This document shows, in pieces, positions 55,347-64,000 of a stretch of DNA of 64,000 bases. The position numbers and the translations under genes are program-made. How positions within the stretch are numbered: the stretch's first letter is position 1; the number at the start of each line of letters is the position of its first letter. Location of the stretch: the NCBI RefSeq assembly GCF_900184995.1, contig NZ_LT860097.1, forward strand, positions 124,001-188,000, in the 5' to 3' direction. The notes under the pieces are model-generated. The model saw only the letters and a program-made list of their open reading frames with translations, was not told where the DNA came from and searched no databases. Origin of the DNA: Konateibacter massiliensis (GTDB taxonomy: Bacteria; Bacillota; Clostridia; Lachnospirales; Lachnospiraceae).

Positions 55347-56132
55347 ATGAACATATTAGTTTGTGTAAAACAGGTGCCGGATACGACAGAAGTAAAAATT
55401 GATCCGGTAAAAGGTACGTTGATTCGTGATGGTGTACCAAGTATATTGAACCCGGATGATGCCAATGCGCTGGAAGCGGCGCTTTCCATCAAGAATAAAA
55501 ATCCGGACACGCAGATTTCAGTTATCACGATGGGACCGCCGCAGGCGGATGAAATGCTGCGCGAATGTCTTTCGATGGGAGCTGACCATGCATATCTGCT
55601 GAGCGACAGAGCATTTGGCGGTGCGGATACATGTGCAACCTCCACGACGATTGCGGCAGGGATTAAAAAAGTAGGAAACATCGATCTCATACTGGCAGGA
55701 CGTCAGGCGATTGACGGTGACACCGCTCAGGTGGGACCGCAGGTAGCGCAAAGACTTGACTTGCCTGTTGTCACCTATGTGCAGGATATTCAGCTTGAAA
55801 ATGGTAAGGTAAAGGTACAAAGACAGCTTGAGGATGGCTATGAGGTGATTGAGGTACAGACACCGTGTCTGCTGACTGCGGTGAAAGAGCTGAATAAGCC
55901 GCGCTATATGAGTATTTATCAGATAATGGAAGCCTTTGAGAAGAACATAACGGTATGGAACCACGAGGACGTGGAGCTTGATCCGGCAGATTGCGGATTA
56001 AATGCCTCCCCTACGCAGGTTTTCCGCTCCTTTACGCCGGAACCGAAGGGAAAGGGCGAAATGCTTGCCGGAGATACGAAGGAAATGGCAAAAACACTTG
56101 TGACAAAATTAAAAGAAAAGCACATTTTATAG
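55347..56132 (+). CDS. etfB: Electron transfer flavoprotein, beta subunit
   Basis: A 261-aa EtfB with '[18 protein letters not shown]' at the start and the AMP/FAD loop '[20 protein letters not shown]'. In anaerobes such EtfB may bind a second FAD and take part in flavin-based electron bifurcation from NADH. It lies between the acyl-CoA dehydrogenase and EtfA genes. Confidence 0.94.
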   Translation: MNILVCVKQVPDTTEVKIDPVKGTLIRDGVPSILNPDDANALEAALSIKNKNPDTQISVITMGPPQADEMLRECLSMGADHAYLLSDRAFGGADTCATSTTIAAGIKKVGNIDLILAGRQAIDGDTAQVGPQVAQRLDLPVVTYVQDIQLENGKVKVQRQLEDGYEVIEVQTPCLLTAVKELNKPRYMSIYQIMEAFEKNITVWNHEDVELDPADCGLNASPTQVFRSFTPEPKGKGEMLAGDTKEMAKTLVTKLKEKHIL

Positions 56133-56148
56133 AAAGAAGGGTAGAAGG

Positions 56149-57330
56149 ATGGCAGTCAGAATTATAAAAGATAAATGTAAGGGTTGTACCAAGTGTGTAA
56201 AAACCTGCCCTTTCAGTGCAATTACAATGGAAGGAAGATGTGCGGTAATCGGTGATGCCTGTACAAGCTGCGGTGCTTGTGTGGAAGCCTGCCCGTTTCA
56301 TGCGATTGAGAAGGACGAAGAAGAGAAGAATGCAGCAGATTTAAGCGCTTACAAGGGTGTCTGGGTATTTGCGGAGCAAAGAGAAGGAAGTATTATGCCC
56401 GTGGCACTTGAGCTTTTGGGAGAAGGAAGAAAGCTTGCCGACGAGATTGGAACAAAGCTGTGCGCCGTACTTTGCGGACATGAGATTTCTGAGCTTTCCA
56501 AGGAGCTGATTGCTTATGGTGCAGATACGGTATATGTGGCAGACGACATTGAGCTTAAAAACTATCGAACCGATGCCTATACAAAGGTGATTTATGAGGC
56601 AATCATGCAGTATAAGCCGGAGATACTTCTTCTTGGGGCAACCCATATCGGGCGTGACCTTGGACCTTGTCTTGCGGTAAAATGCGGAACAGGTCTGACC
56701 GCAGACTGCACAAGGCTTGAAATAGATTCGGAAGATAAAAAGATAAAGCAGACAAGACCTGCATTCGGCGGAAATCTGATGGCAACGATTGTATGTCCGA
56801 ACCACCGCCCGCAGATGTCCACCGTGAGACCGGGCGTTATGGACAAAGCCGTATATGATGCGAACCGTGCAGGAGAGACGATAGAACTTACCGTAGCGTT
56901 TCAGGAAGGGGATATCAGAACAAAGGTGCTTGAAATTGTGAAAACGGCAGGAGAGGCTGTGAGACTTACCGATGCGGAAATCATTGTGGCAGGCGGTATG
57001 GGACTTGGCGGAGCAGAAGGGTTTTCACTTCTTCAAAAGCTTGCAGATAAGCTTGAAGGAAGCATTGCGGCTTCCAGAGCTTGTGTAGATGCAGGATGGA
57101 TTGAGCACTCCTACCAGATAGGACAGACCGGAACAACCGTAAAGCCAAGAATTTATTTTGCTTGTGGCATTTCAGGCGCGATTCAGCACTTATCCGGTAT
57201 GCAGGATTCCGATTATATTATCGCCATCAATAAAAACGAGGCGGCACCTATTTTTGAGTGTGCCGATTACGGTATTGTGGGCGACCTGTATAAAGTTATT
57301 CCGGCTATATTGGAGGAACTGGAGAGCTGA
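56149..57330 (+). CDS. etfA: Electron transfer flavoprotein alpha subunit with ferredoxin domain
   Basis: A 393-aa EtfA. Residues about 1-60 form a two-cluster ferredoxin: '[13 protein letters not shown]' and '[13 protein letters not shown]'. The EtfA domain follows, with C-terminal FAD site '[20 protein letters not shown]'. This fusion is known from CarE (caffeyl-CoA reductase complex) and related anaerobic Etf. It points to transfer between NADH, ferredoxin and the enoyl-CoA. The stop is only 9 bp from the convergent PucR gene. Confidence 0.94.
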   Translation: MAVRIIKDKCKGCTKCVKTCPFSAITMEGRCAVIGDACTSCGACVEACPFHAIEKDEEEKNAADLSAYKGVWVFAEQREGSIMPVALELLGEGRKLADEIGTKLCAVLCGHEISELSKELIAYGADTVYVADDIELKNYRTDAYTKVIYEAIMQYKPEILLLGATHIGRDLGPCLAVKCGTGLTADCTRLEIDSEDKKIKQTRPAFGGNLMATIVCPNHRPQMSTVRPGVMDKAVYDANRAGETIELTVAFQEGDIRTKVLEIVKTAGEAVRLTDAEIIVAGGMGLGGAEGFSLLQKLADKLEGSIAASRACVDAGWIEHSYQIGQTGTTVKPRIYFACGISGAIQHLSGMQDSDYIIAINKNEAAPIFECADYGIVGDLYKVIPAILEELES

Positions 57331-57339
57331 TGTGCTCCT

Positions 57340-58869
57340 TTATTCCAGCTCCATAAATTTTAGAGTTAAATGAATTTTTAACCGCTCTTCACCGTCGGAT
57401 AAATCCAAGGTGAAGAGCTCTTTTATTTTAGCCATACGGTAAAACAGGGTATTTTTATGGATAAATAGATTTTGGGCAGCCACGGCTGGGGTGTCAGGGT
57501 AGGTCAAATATTCCTTTAATGTTATAAGAAGATTTGTATTATGCAAAGCATCGTATTCCTTCATTTTTATAACACCCGGATGATAGAAGCTGCTTAGCGG
57601 ATACTGTTCCGCCAGGATGCCGCCGATATGCTGGCAGAGATAGTCAGTGTAAAAATGCAGAGAATCTTCCGGATGAAACCGCTGCCCGAACTGGTAAGCA
57701 GCAAGCGATTCCTGATAAAAACGCCTCGTATCAATCAGGCTGTGAAAGCAGCGGCTTACCGAGCCTGCCAGCTTGTTGATTTTTAAAAAGTCGACAAGGG
57801 TATTCTCTTTGACAAGAGCGGCAGCAGAAGGGTCTGCGAGGCATACGAGGAACACGATATGCCCCTCATAAATGATCCAATGGCTGTTTGGCAATATTTT
57901 ATGAAGCTGGTTTGCGATAAGCTGTGCCTTTTTATCAAAAATGTTCATTGTCTGCTCTGTGATGGTCAAAACTCTAAGATATTCCGTCAAATTCCAGTTC
58001 AGGCTCTGAGCACGCCGTAAAATGGTGGGCATATCCCGCATATGGTTGTCCAAAAGCTCAGAGAGAAAAAAGCTGTGCATCAAGGATTCGTTTGTTCTGT
58101 AAAAATCGCTTTTTTGAAGCTCCAGCGAGACAAGTTTGCAAAGGAAATCTACAAATTCAAAATCATTGTCTGTGAAGGGGCGATTGCTGTCATTGACTGC
58201 AATGTGCGCGGACTCAATGCCGTAAATATAGACGAGTGCCGTAATCCAGCCCTCCTTGGCATCCTTTTCCTTGTTGTAATAAGGATAGCGTTTCTCTCTT
58301 GCCCGCTCGTACAGTTTTGCCTGCTTCATCGCCAAAATATTGCTTTCAACGATATAGCCCAGCTCTTTTTGCGTCTCCAAATCAGGTCGGTTGTAAACTA
58401 CGTTTTGACAAGAAGCCAAAATCTTATAGCTGGAATCCACCAGCAGAATAGGATTTTGCAGTATCTCATAGGCAGTGTCAATCAACGCTTGAATTCCGAA
58501 ATTGGAGTGAATGACCTGCATCAGCTTGTACATATTGCCGGAAAGGACATTGTAATCGGAAATGATAAAATCCACCTGCTCCTTCAATGCCATCAGGGTG
58601 CCGGGGGCGGTCACGTAGATTAGGTTTGCATTGTGAAAACGGTAGGAAAGCTGCTCGTCGGGAGCAGAAATCAGGCACAGGAAATTATAGCCCATGCTGT
58701 CAAAATCCTTTGATAAGGTTTTTGGGGTACAGAGATAGAGATAGTTCGGTTTTGGCACATTGTTTTCGTCTAAAATCAGGCAGTTATAAATTTCCTCATT
58801 GGAATTGGTGTTGGAAGCCCATGTAAAAGAGCTGTTTTTCAATTTATGGATCAGCTTTGAAAGGTTCAT
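57340..58869 (-). CDS. PucR-family transcriptional regulator
   Basis: A 509-aa regulator. The N-terminal PucR-type sensing domain and a GAF-like middle lead to the C-terminal HTH_30 domain with 'TPAVAAQNLFIHKNTLFYRMAKIKELF', the usual PucR/CdaR DNA-binding end. The start at 58869 follows AGGAG; the longer frame to 58938 runs into the promoter region. It is divergent from the ACP operon and probably controls it, or both acyl operons. Confidence 0.88.
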   Translation of the reverse strand: MNLSKLIHKLKNSSFTWASNTNSNEEIYNCLILDENNVPKPNYLYLCTPKTLSKDFDSMGYNFLCLISAPDEQLSYRFHNANLIYVTAPGTLMALKEQVDFIISDYNVLSGNMYKLMQVIHSNFGIQALIDTAYEILQNPILLVDSSYKILASCQNVVYNRPDLETQKELGYIVESNILAMKQAKLYERAREKRYPYYNKEKDAKEGWITALVYIYGIESAHIAVNDSNRPFTDNDFEFVDFLCKLVSLELQKSDFYRTNESLMHSFFLSELLDNHMRDMPTILRRAQSLNWNLTEYLRVLTITEQTMNIFDKKAQLIANQLHKILPNSHWIIYEGHIVFLVCLADPSAAALVKENTLVDFLKINKLAGSVSRCFHSLIDTRRFYQESLAAYQFGQRFHPEDSLHFYTDYLCQHIGGILAEQYPLSSFYHPGVIKMKEYDALHNTNLLITLKEYLTYPDTPAVAAQNLFIHKNTLFYRMAKIKELFTLDLSDGEERLKIHLTLKFMELE

Positions 58870-59086
58870 AGTATTCTCCTGTTGTGTTGTAACACAATAT
58901 ACGTGTTTGAAAATCACTAATTTTGGTTTTGGGTACATTGTTTCGATTAGTTAAATTATATATAATAGAAATGTAAAAAGCAATAAATCTGTAAAATATA
59001 CTAAAAAAGTTCACAAATTAGCAGATTGAATGCTTGCAGCTAATAAATTTTATAATTGTGTTTTAATTTAAATAGGAGGTTTTGAA

Positions 59087-59338
59087 ATGGAATTAAGAGA
59101 TAGCATTAAAGAAAAATTAATCGAGAGAGGAGCACCTCTTTTTGGCAAGAAGCCGGAGGAAGTAACAGAGGATATGAGATTTGTGGAGGATTTGAATGCA
59201 AAATCCGTACACTATTCCCAGATTACCACATATTTAGAGGATGAGTTTGATGTGGAAATTCCTTATATGAATTTCAGAAGAAAAGCTACAATCGGAGAAG
59301 CTGTTGACTATGTACTTGATTTAGTAGAAAACGAATAA
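59087..59338 (+). CDS. Acyl-carrier-protein-like protein
   Basis: An 83-aa helical protein matching ACP from 'FVEDLNAKSVHYSQ' to 'YLEDEFDVEIPYMNF' and 'TIGEAVDYVLDLVENE'. The phosphopantetheine serine is S40, but the usual Asp-Ser-Leu is Lys-Ser-Val. It is not next to fatty-acid synthesis genes; it heads an operon with a CocE-type hydrolase and acyl-phosphate enzymes. It may carry an acyl group for this pathway. AGGAGG precedes the ATG. Confidence 0.85.
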   Translation: MELRDSIKEKLIERGAPLFGKKPEEVTEDMRFVEDLNAKSVHYSQITTYLEDEFDVEIPYMNFRRKATIGEAVDYVLDLVENE

Positions 59339-59353
59339 GCGGGAGGAAGAAAA

Positions 59354-61114
59354 ATGGCAGACTTAAAAGGTGAATTTTTCACACAGAAGGAAGTTTTCAA
59401 AGGAGAAGAGATAGAGGCTATCTATCGTGTGGCAAGAAAGCCGGTAGCAGAACAGGGTGAAATCGATTTATCAGCAAGTGACGACCCGATGGCAAGAATG
59501 GGGCAGGGTTTTTGCCCTGCATTTAACCAGAGAACCTATGAGGCGGCACCGGGAATTATATGTGAGCAGGATACTGAGGTTGTGATGCGTGACGGTGTAA
59601 AAATCTATTGTGATATTTATCGTCCGGCAGATGTGACGACAAAAATTCCGGTTATCGTTTCTTGGAGCTGGTTCGGAAAACGTCCGGGTGATGGCATGTC
59701 AGAGTGGCAGATTATGGGTGTTCCGCCTCATACCGTATCAAAAATGGCTAAATTTGAATCACCGGATCCGGCATATTGGTGCCACCAGGGCTACGCTGTG
59801 GCAAACGTGGATGTCAGAGGTGCAGGACATTCAGAGGGAAATGTACATATGTTTACCCATCAAGACAGAGAGGACGGCTATGATTTTGTAGAGTGGATTG
59901 CAACACAGGAGTGGTGTAACGGCAAGGTTGGTATGTCTGGAAACTCAGGCGTTGCCATGCATCAGTGGGGAATTGCGGCAGAGCAGCCTCCTCATTTAGC
60001 TTGTATCGCACCTTGGGAGTGTACGACAGACCTTTACAGAGAGTCATTGTTTGAGGGCGGAATTCCGGCACTCAGCTTTAACGAGTTTATCGCGGCACAG
60101 GTAACCGGACCAAACGGTGTGGATGATCAGGTTGCGATGGCACGTAAATATCCTTTGATGAACGGATACTGGGAAGATAAAATCCCTGATTTTTCAAAGG
60201 TTCGTATTCCGGTTTATCAGACAGCAGGTTTCTCACACTTCCATTTGATGGGGTCTGTAAAGGCATTCCGCAAATGTAAATCACGCAGAAAATGGCTTCG
60301 TATGCACAGAGATTTTGAGTGGCCAGATACCTATATGCCTGAAAATCTGGAAGATTTAAAAAGATTCTACGACAGATATTTAAAGGAAATTCACAATGGC
60401 TGGGAAATGACTCCAAAGGTAAGAGTGGACATTATGGATGCTTACGATTGTGATTATCAGGTGAGAAGAGCGGAGGATGCATTCCCTCTGAGCAGAACCG
60501 AATATAAGAGATACTATTTAGATGCCGCCAAAATGACGATGCAGGATGCTCCTGTTTCAACAGTGTCCAAAGTATCTTATGATGCAAACACAGAGGAAGC
60601 CGTATTTGATATGGAATTTACGGAAGATACTGAATTGACCGGTTATATGTTCCTTCGTCTCTATGTGGAGGCAGACGGTCATGACGACATGGATATGTTT
60701 GTCAACATACAGAAGGCAGATGAAAAGGGTGAATTCCTTCCTTGGAATACCTTGGATGAGCCTCATCCGGGAGCATGGGGAAAAATCCGTGTATCCTGCC
60801 GCGAATTGGATGAAAAATTGTCCACAAGCTTTAATCCGGTGAGAAGCGGAAAAAGCGTTGAGAAATTAAAGACAGGTGAAATTGTGCCGGTTGATATCGC
60901 AATTGTTCCAAGTGCCCGTATCTGGCATAAAGGACAAAAGCTTCGCATTCAGGTTGCAGGAAGATACATCCGTGAGGGTTGGTTTGAGCCGCTTGCATGG
61001 GATGCGGAAAACAAGGGTAAGCATATTATCCACACAGGCGGAGAATATGAATCCTTTATTCAGGTTCCGGTTATACCGCCAAGATATGTTGCGGGAAGCT
61101 ATGTATACCGCTAG
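59354..61114 (+). CDS. CocE/NonD-family hydrolase
   Basis: A 586-aa alpha/beta hydrolase with the X-Pro dipeptidyl-peptidase (S15) fold and a C-terminal jelly-roll domain (about 380-580). The nucleophile is S198 in 'KVGMSGNSGVAMHQWG', and 'NVDVRGAGHSEGN' precedes it. Members hydrolyse esters such as cocaine, acyl-amino acids or beta-lactams. There is no signal peptide, so it is cytoplasmic. The 15-bp gap to the ACP gene suggests that it acts on an acyl ester or thioester in the same pathway. Confidence 0.88.
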   Translation: MADLKGEFFTQKEVFKGEEIEAIYRVARKPVAEQGEIDLSASDDPMARMGQGFCPAFNQRTYEAAPGIICEQDTEVVMRDGVKIYCDIYRPADVTTKIPVIVSWSWFGKRPGDGMSEWQIMGVPPHTVSKMAKFESPDPAYWCHQGYAVANVDVRGAGHSEGNVHMFTHQDREDGYDFVEWIATQEWCNGKVGMSGNSGVAMHQWGIAAEQPPHLACIAPWECTTDLYRESLFEGGIPALSFNEFIAAQVTGPNGVDDQVAMARKYPLMNGYWEDKIPDFSKVRIPVYQTAGFSHFHLMGSVKAFRKCKSRRKWLRMHRDFEWPDTYMPENLEDLKRFYDRYLKEIHNGWEMTPKVRVDIMDAYDCDYQVRRAEDAFPLSRTEYKRYYLDAAKMTMQDAPVSTVSKVSYDANTEEAVFDMEFTEDTELTGYMFLRLYVEADGHDDMDMFVNIQKADEKGEFLPWNTLDEPHPGAWGKIRVSCRELDEKLSTSFNPVRSGKSVEKLKTGEIVPVDIAIVPSARIWHKGQKLRIQVAGRYIREGWFEPLAWDAENKGKHIIHTGGEYESFIQVPVIPPRYVAGSYVYR

Positions 61115-61122
61115 GAGGAAGT

Positions 61123-62133
61123 ATGGAAAATAATTTAATTCAAAGCTTGGAAGAAAAGGCGAAACAGAAACCGCAAAAAATTGCTTTTCCCGAGACGGGA
61201 AATGAAATGATATTAAAAGCAGCCGAGGAGGTTGTGAAAAGAAAAATCGGGTATCCGGTCATGGTGGGCAATCAGGACGTGATTGAAGCGTTTGCAAAGG
61301 AGCATCAGGTGAGTACGGAGGGCTTTTCCTACTACGACAACACAAGTGAGGAAGCGAGAGAAAAACTTGCGAAGGAATATATTGCGAAATTCGATGATTT
61401 CAGCGAAAAGGCAGTTATGCGAAAAGCAAAGGACAGCGTGAATTTTGCCATGTTCTTGTTAAAGCTCAAAAAGGCAGACGGCGTGGCAGCGGGAAGAGAG
61501 TATACGACCGCGGATGTTATTATCTCGGCACAGACTATCGTGGGACTGAAAGAAGGCTTTAACTCCATCTCAAGTCTTGGAATTTTAAATGTACCGGGCT
61601 TTGAAGGACCGGAAGGACAGATGCTTGCAATCGCAGATTGCGCAGTAAATGCTCAGCCAGATTCTGATGACCTTGCAGATATCGCCATCTCATCCGCAGA
61701 TACAGTAAAAACACTGCTGGGCTGGGAACCGCGTGTTGCTATGCTTTCCTTTTCGACTTGCGGAAGCTCAGAGCATGAGAGTATCGATGTGATCAGAAAA
61801 GGAATTGAAATTGTAAAGATAAGAAGACCGGACCTTAAAATTGACGGTGAATTCCAGCTTGATTCCGCGATTAATCCAAAGACGGCAGCCAATAAGGTAA
61901 AACGCGAGAGCGACGTAGCCGGCATTGCAAATGTATTGATTTTCCCTAACTTACATGCGGGAAACATCGGAGTTAAGCTGATACAGACCTTTGGAAAAGC
62001 AGATGCCTACGGTCCTGTATTGCAAGGCTTTGCGCTACCGGTTTGTGATTTTTCGAGAAGTGCGCCGCTGTCAGAGATGATGGGAAATATCATTATGCTT
62101 ATCATTCGTGCACAGGAAGACGGAGGAAACTAA
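61123..62133 (+). CDS. Phosphate acyltransferase (Pta/Ptb family)
   Basis: A 336-aa enzyme that swaps CoA for phosphate on an acyl group. It has 'GAAAGREYTTADVI'-like and 'VLIFPNLHAGNIGVKLIQ' regions and ends near 'VCDFSRSAPLSEMMGNI'. It is nearer to Pta-type than to short Ptb, but the partner next door is a butyrate kinase, so a C3-C5 acyl-CoA may be used. AGGAGG precedes the ATG. Confidence 0.88.
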   Translation: MENNLIQSLEEKAKQKPQKIAFPETGNEMILKAAEEVVKRKIGYPVMVGNQDVIEAFAKEHQVSTEGFSYYDNTSEEAREKLAKEYIAKFDDFSEKAVMRKAKDSVNFAMFLLKLKKADGVAAGREYTTADVIISAQTIVGLKEGFNSISSLGILNVPGFEGPEGQMLAIADCAVNAQPDSDDLADIAISSADTVKTLLGWEPRVAMLSFSTCGSSEHESIDVIRKGIEIVKIRRPDLKIDGEFQLDSAINPKTAANKVKRESDVAGIANVLIFPNLHAGNIGVKLIQTFGKADAYGPVLQGFALPVCDFSRSAPLSEMMGNIIMLIIRAQEDGGN

Positions 62134-62134
62134 A

Positions 62135-63247
62135 ATGGCAGATTGTTATAAGATTTTTACATTAAGTCCGGGCTCTACCTCCACAAAGCTTGCGGTGTTT
62201 GAGAATGATAAGCTGATATTTAAGGCAAACGTGTCTCACGATCCGGAAAAATTAAAAGGCTTTGCGGAAATCAGCGACCAGCTTTCCTATCGTAAGGAGA
62301 CCATTCTGGAGGAGCTTGAAAAAGCAGGAATTTCCCTGAGCGAAATGAACGCCTTTGCTGCATACAGCGGTGGCTTGGAAAGCATGGTCGGAGGCGTATA
62401 CCCTGTCAATGACATGATTTTAAAGCACTCCCGCGAGGGAAGAACGGTAAAGCACCCCGCTATTTTGGGAGCACAGCTTATCGATGCATTTTCCAAGGAA
62501 TATGGTGCGCCGTCCTTTCTTGTGAATCCGCCTGATGTGGATGAATTTGAGGATTTGGCACGTGTGACGGGAATGAAGGGCATTTACCGGGAAAGCCGTG
62601 TCCATGTATTGAATCAGAAGGAAGTGGCGATGCGCTATGCGAAGGAGCTTGGAAAGCGCTACGAGGAATGTAACTTCGTCGTATGCCATGTCGGAGGCGG
62701 ACTTTCCGTTACGGCACACAAGCAGGGACTTATGGTGGACGGAAATGATGTGCTAAACGGCGACGGACCGATGGCGCCAAACCGCACCGGTGAACTTCCG
62801 GCTGTTCCGCTTATCAAGATGTGCTTCTCGGGTGAGTTTAACGAGAAGGAAATGATAGCAAAGGTGAGCAAAACCGGAGGTCTTTTGGGACACCTTGGTA
62901 CAGACAACACCTTAGAGATTACAAAGAGAATCGATGAGGGTGACTTGTACGCAAAGCTCATTTTTGACGGAATGGCATACCAATTGTCCAAATATATCGG
63001 CTCCTATTCAGTTGTACTGGAAGGAAAGGTAGACGGCATTATTTTGACAGGCGGAGTGAGTAACAGCTGTTATTTCACAGACCAGATTACAAAGAGATGT
63101 GCATGGATTGCCCCTGTTAAGATTTACGGCGGTGATTTCGAGATGGAAGCCTTGGCAGCAGGCGCACTTCGCGTCTTAAACAAGGAGGAAGAGCCAAAGA
63201 ATTACACGGGAGATCCTGTTTGGAGTGGTTTTGATTTTGTGAAATAG
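62135..63247 (+). CDS. buk: Butyrate kinase
   Basis: A 370-aa ASKHA kinase that makes ATP from acyl-phosphate. N-terminal 'LSPGSTSTKLAVFEND', phosphate loop 'VCHVGGGLSVTAHKQGLMVDGND' and 'DGIILTGGVSNSCYF' are family marks. ATG 62135 lies after GGAGG and 1 bp after the acyltransferase stop. With that enzyme it converts acyl-CoA to free acid plus ATP. Branched or aromatic acyl groups are also possible. Confidence 0.94.
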   Translation: MADCYKIFTLSPGSTSTKLAVFENDKLIFKANVSHDPEKLKGFAEISDQLSYRKETILEELEKAGISLSEMNAFAAYSGGLESMVGGVYPVNDMILKHSREGRTVKHPAILGAQLIDAFSKEYGAPSFLVNPPDVDEFEDLARVTGMKGIYRESRVHVLNQKEVAMRYAKELGKRYEECNFVVCHVGGGLSVTAHKQGLMVDGNDVLNGDGPMAPNRTGELPAVPLIKMCFSGEFNEKEMIAKVSKTGGLLGHLGTDNTLEITKRIDEGDLYAKLIFDGMAYQLSKYIGSYSVVLEGKVDGIILTGGVSNSCYFTDQITKRCAWIAPVKIYGGDFEMEALAAGALRVLNKEEEPKNYTGDPVWSGFDFVK

Positions 63248-63379
63248 TAAAAAGTACAAAAATATTATTTATATTTAAAAATAATTATGCATTTTGATAA
63301 AAATAGTGGGGCAACAACAAAAGAATAATTGTAATTTAGTTATAACCAAATGGATATAAATGAAAGTTTTTATATGTAT

Positions 63380-63408
63380 TTCACAAATGTATTCGTTGCG
63401 GTTATAAT
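63380..63408 (+). promoter_or_regulatory. Promoter of the flavoprotein gene
   Basis: TTCACA at 63380-63385, 17-bp spacer, TATAAT at 63403-63408. Confidence 0.65.
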
Positions 63409-63463
63409 TAAATTATCATTACATGTTAAAAAAATAACGAATAGATAAGGAGGAAGTCGTTTT

Positions 63464-64000
63464 ATGAAGATTTTAGGTATTTCTTTTGGAACGCAAAACG
63501 GAAACAACGATGCAGTGTGCAAGGAGGCATTAAAAGGAGCTCAGGAGGCGGGGGCAGAAATTGAGTTTATTAATGTGTTCAAGCTTAACATTAAGCACTG
63601 TACGGGCTGTATTGCATGCGTAAAATCCCTTATGACGGGAAGAGGTAATATGTGTGCGATAAAGGACGATTTTGACTGGCTGCTTGATAAAATGTTAGAT
63701 GCAGATGGTATCGTTGTTGCCGATCCGATTTTTGAAAAAGGCGGAACAGGAATGTTTCACACGATGACAGACCGCTTCGGACCTAGAATGGACAGAGGAA
63801 ACAATTTGATTAGCTGTAAGATTGCAGAGGCTACAGGCGGAAAAGCTCCGGACCCTCGAATTTTGAAGGACAAAGTAATTTCCTACATGGGAATCGGCGG
63901 ATCTGACTGGACAACGAGAGTACAGTGTGATCATGCAATGCATGCATTGACTCCGATGTGGAAGGTAATAGACAATGATTTCTTTAAATGGTCAAAGGGC
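63464..64000 (+). CDS. NADPH-dependent FMN reductase / iron-sulfur flavoprotein-like, 3' end outside window
   Basis: The first 179 codons encode a flavodoxin-like fold: 'MKILGISFGTQNGNNDAVCKEALKG' type FMN phosphate loop, then 'HCTGCIACVKSL', a CxxC.. motif like that of iron-sulfur flavoproteins, and 'ADGIVVADPIFEKGGTGMFH'. AAGGAGG precedes the ATG. The frame is open at base 64000. Possibly an electron-transfer or enoate/nitro-reducing protein; the role is unknown. Confidence 0.85.
   Translation, partial: MKILGISFGTQNGNNDAVCKEALKGAQEAGAEIEFINVFKLNIKHCTGCIACVKSLMTGRGNMCAIKDDFDWLLDKMLDADGIVVADPIFEKGGTGMFHTMTDRFGPRMDRGNNLISCKIAEATGGKAPDPRILKDKVISYMGIGGSDWTTRVQCDHAMHALTPMWKVIDNDFFKWSKG

Noticed and set aside
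55518-55964. 148-codon minus-strand ORF inside etfB
   Set aside because: Antisense shadow; etfB on the + strand is complete with clear motifs.
58042-58623. 193-codon + strand ORF opposite the PucR gene
   Set aside because: Shadow frame; no start context and the minus-strand PucR domain order is intact.

Overview
The window looks like chromosome from an anaerobic, low-to-moderate GC Firmicute, most likely a gut Lachnospiraceae/Clostridia. The grounds are strong AGGAGG ribosome binding sites, near-consensus sigma-A promoters with 17-bp spacers, a DUF5688-like protein typical of that family, a YqeG-type phosphatase, a LicT-type antiterminator locus, reductive 2-hydroxyacyl-CoA dehydratase and butyrate kinase genes, and a PduS/PduT pair. 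No species can be named from the sequence.

Layout. (1) 1-6.4 kb: the 3' end of an AraC-type response regulator, an IS200/IS605-type TnpA-only element, a ribose-type ABC sugar importer and an orphan TRAP-type binding lipoprotein. (2) 6.5-17.2 kb: mostly housekeeping genes: aroE, an EamA transporter, yqeG, efp, a DUF5688 protein, tRNA-Arg(CCG), an SH3b membrane protein, a ferritin-like protein, an RluF-type pseudouridine synthase overlapping a ligA, and metA of the acetyl-CoA type. (3) 17.2-25.7 kb: a patchwork of small accessory genes (methyltransferases, HD hydrolase, dCTP deaminase, GNAT, aldo/keto reductase under a MerR-type promoter, epimerase, DinB, YciI) with gene remnants. (4) 25.7-31.1 kb: a beta-glucoside PTS locus (LicT antiterminator, EIIBCA, GH1) with two RAT-like sites, then a nitroreductase.

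(5) 31.1-45.1 kb is the most unusual part: a nitrogenase-like operon in the order small Cys-rich leader peptide, DUF2292, NifB, NifX, NifH, NifD-like, NifK-like, NifX-like, iron-ADH, HisC-like aminotransferase, SsuABC-like importer, polar amino-acid (cystine-like) importer. There is no nifE, nifN or nifV, and active-site residues needed for N2 reduction appear replaced, although the metallocluster cysteines are kept. Order and setting resemble methylthio-alkane reductase (MarBHDK). The leader can be folded as a classical attenuator with three consecutive Cys codons, which suggests induction by cysteine/sulfur limitation. My reading is an organosulfur-scavenging nitrogenase-like system, with a second link to the acetyl-CoA-type MetA at 16.2 kb.

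(6) 45.1-57.3 kb: pduT and pduS (minus strand), a divergent GntR regulator, and a reductive acyl-CoA operon (two 2-hydroxyacyl-CoA dehydratase subunits, class III CoA-transferase, ATP-dependent activator, acyl-CoA ligase, acyl-CoA dehydrogenase, EtfB, EtfA with a ferredoxin domain). (7) 57.3-64 kb: a PucR-type regulator divergent from an acyl-carrier-protein variant, a CocE/NonD hydrolase, a phosphotransacylase and butyrate kinase, then the 5' part of an iron-sulfur flavoprotein-like reductase cut by the window end. Together (6) and (7) suggest conversion of a hydroxy- or unsaturated acid, possibly released from an ester, to a saturated acyl-CoA with ATP recovery through the acyl-phosphate.
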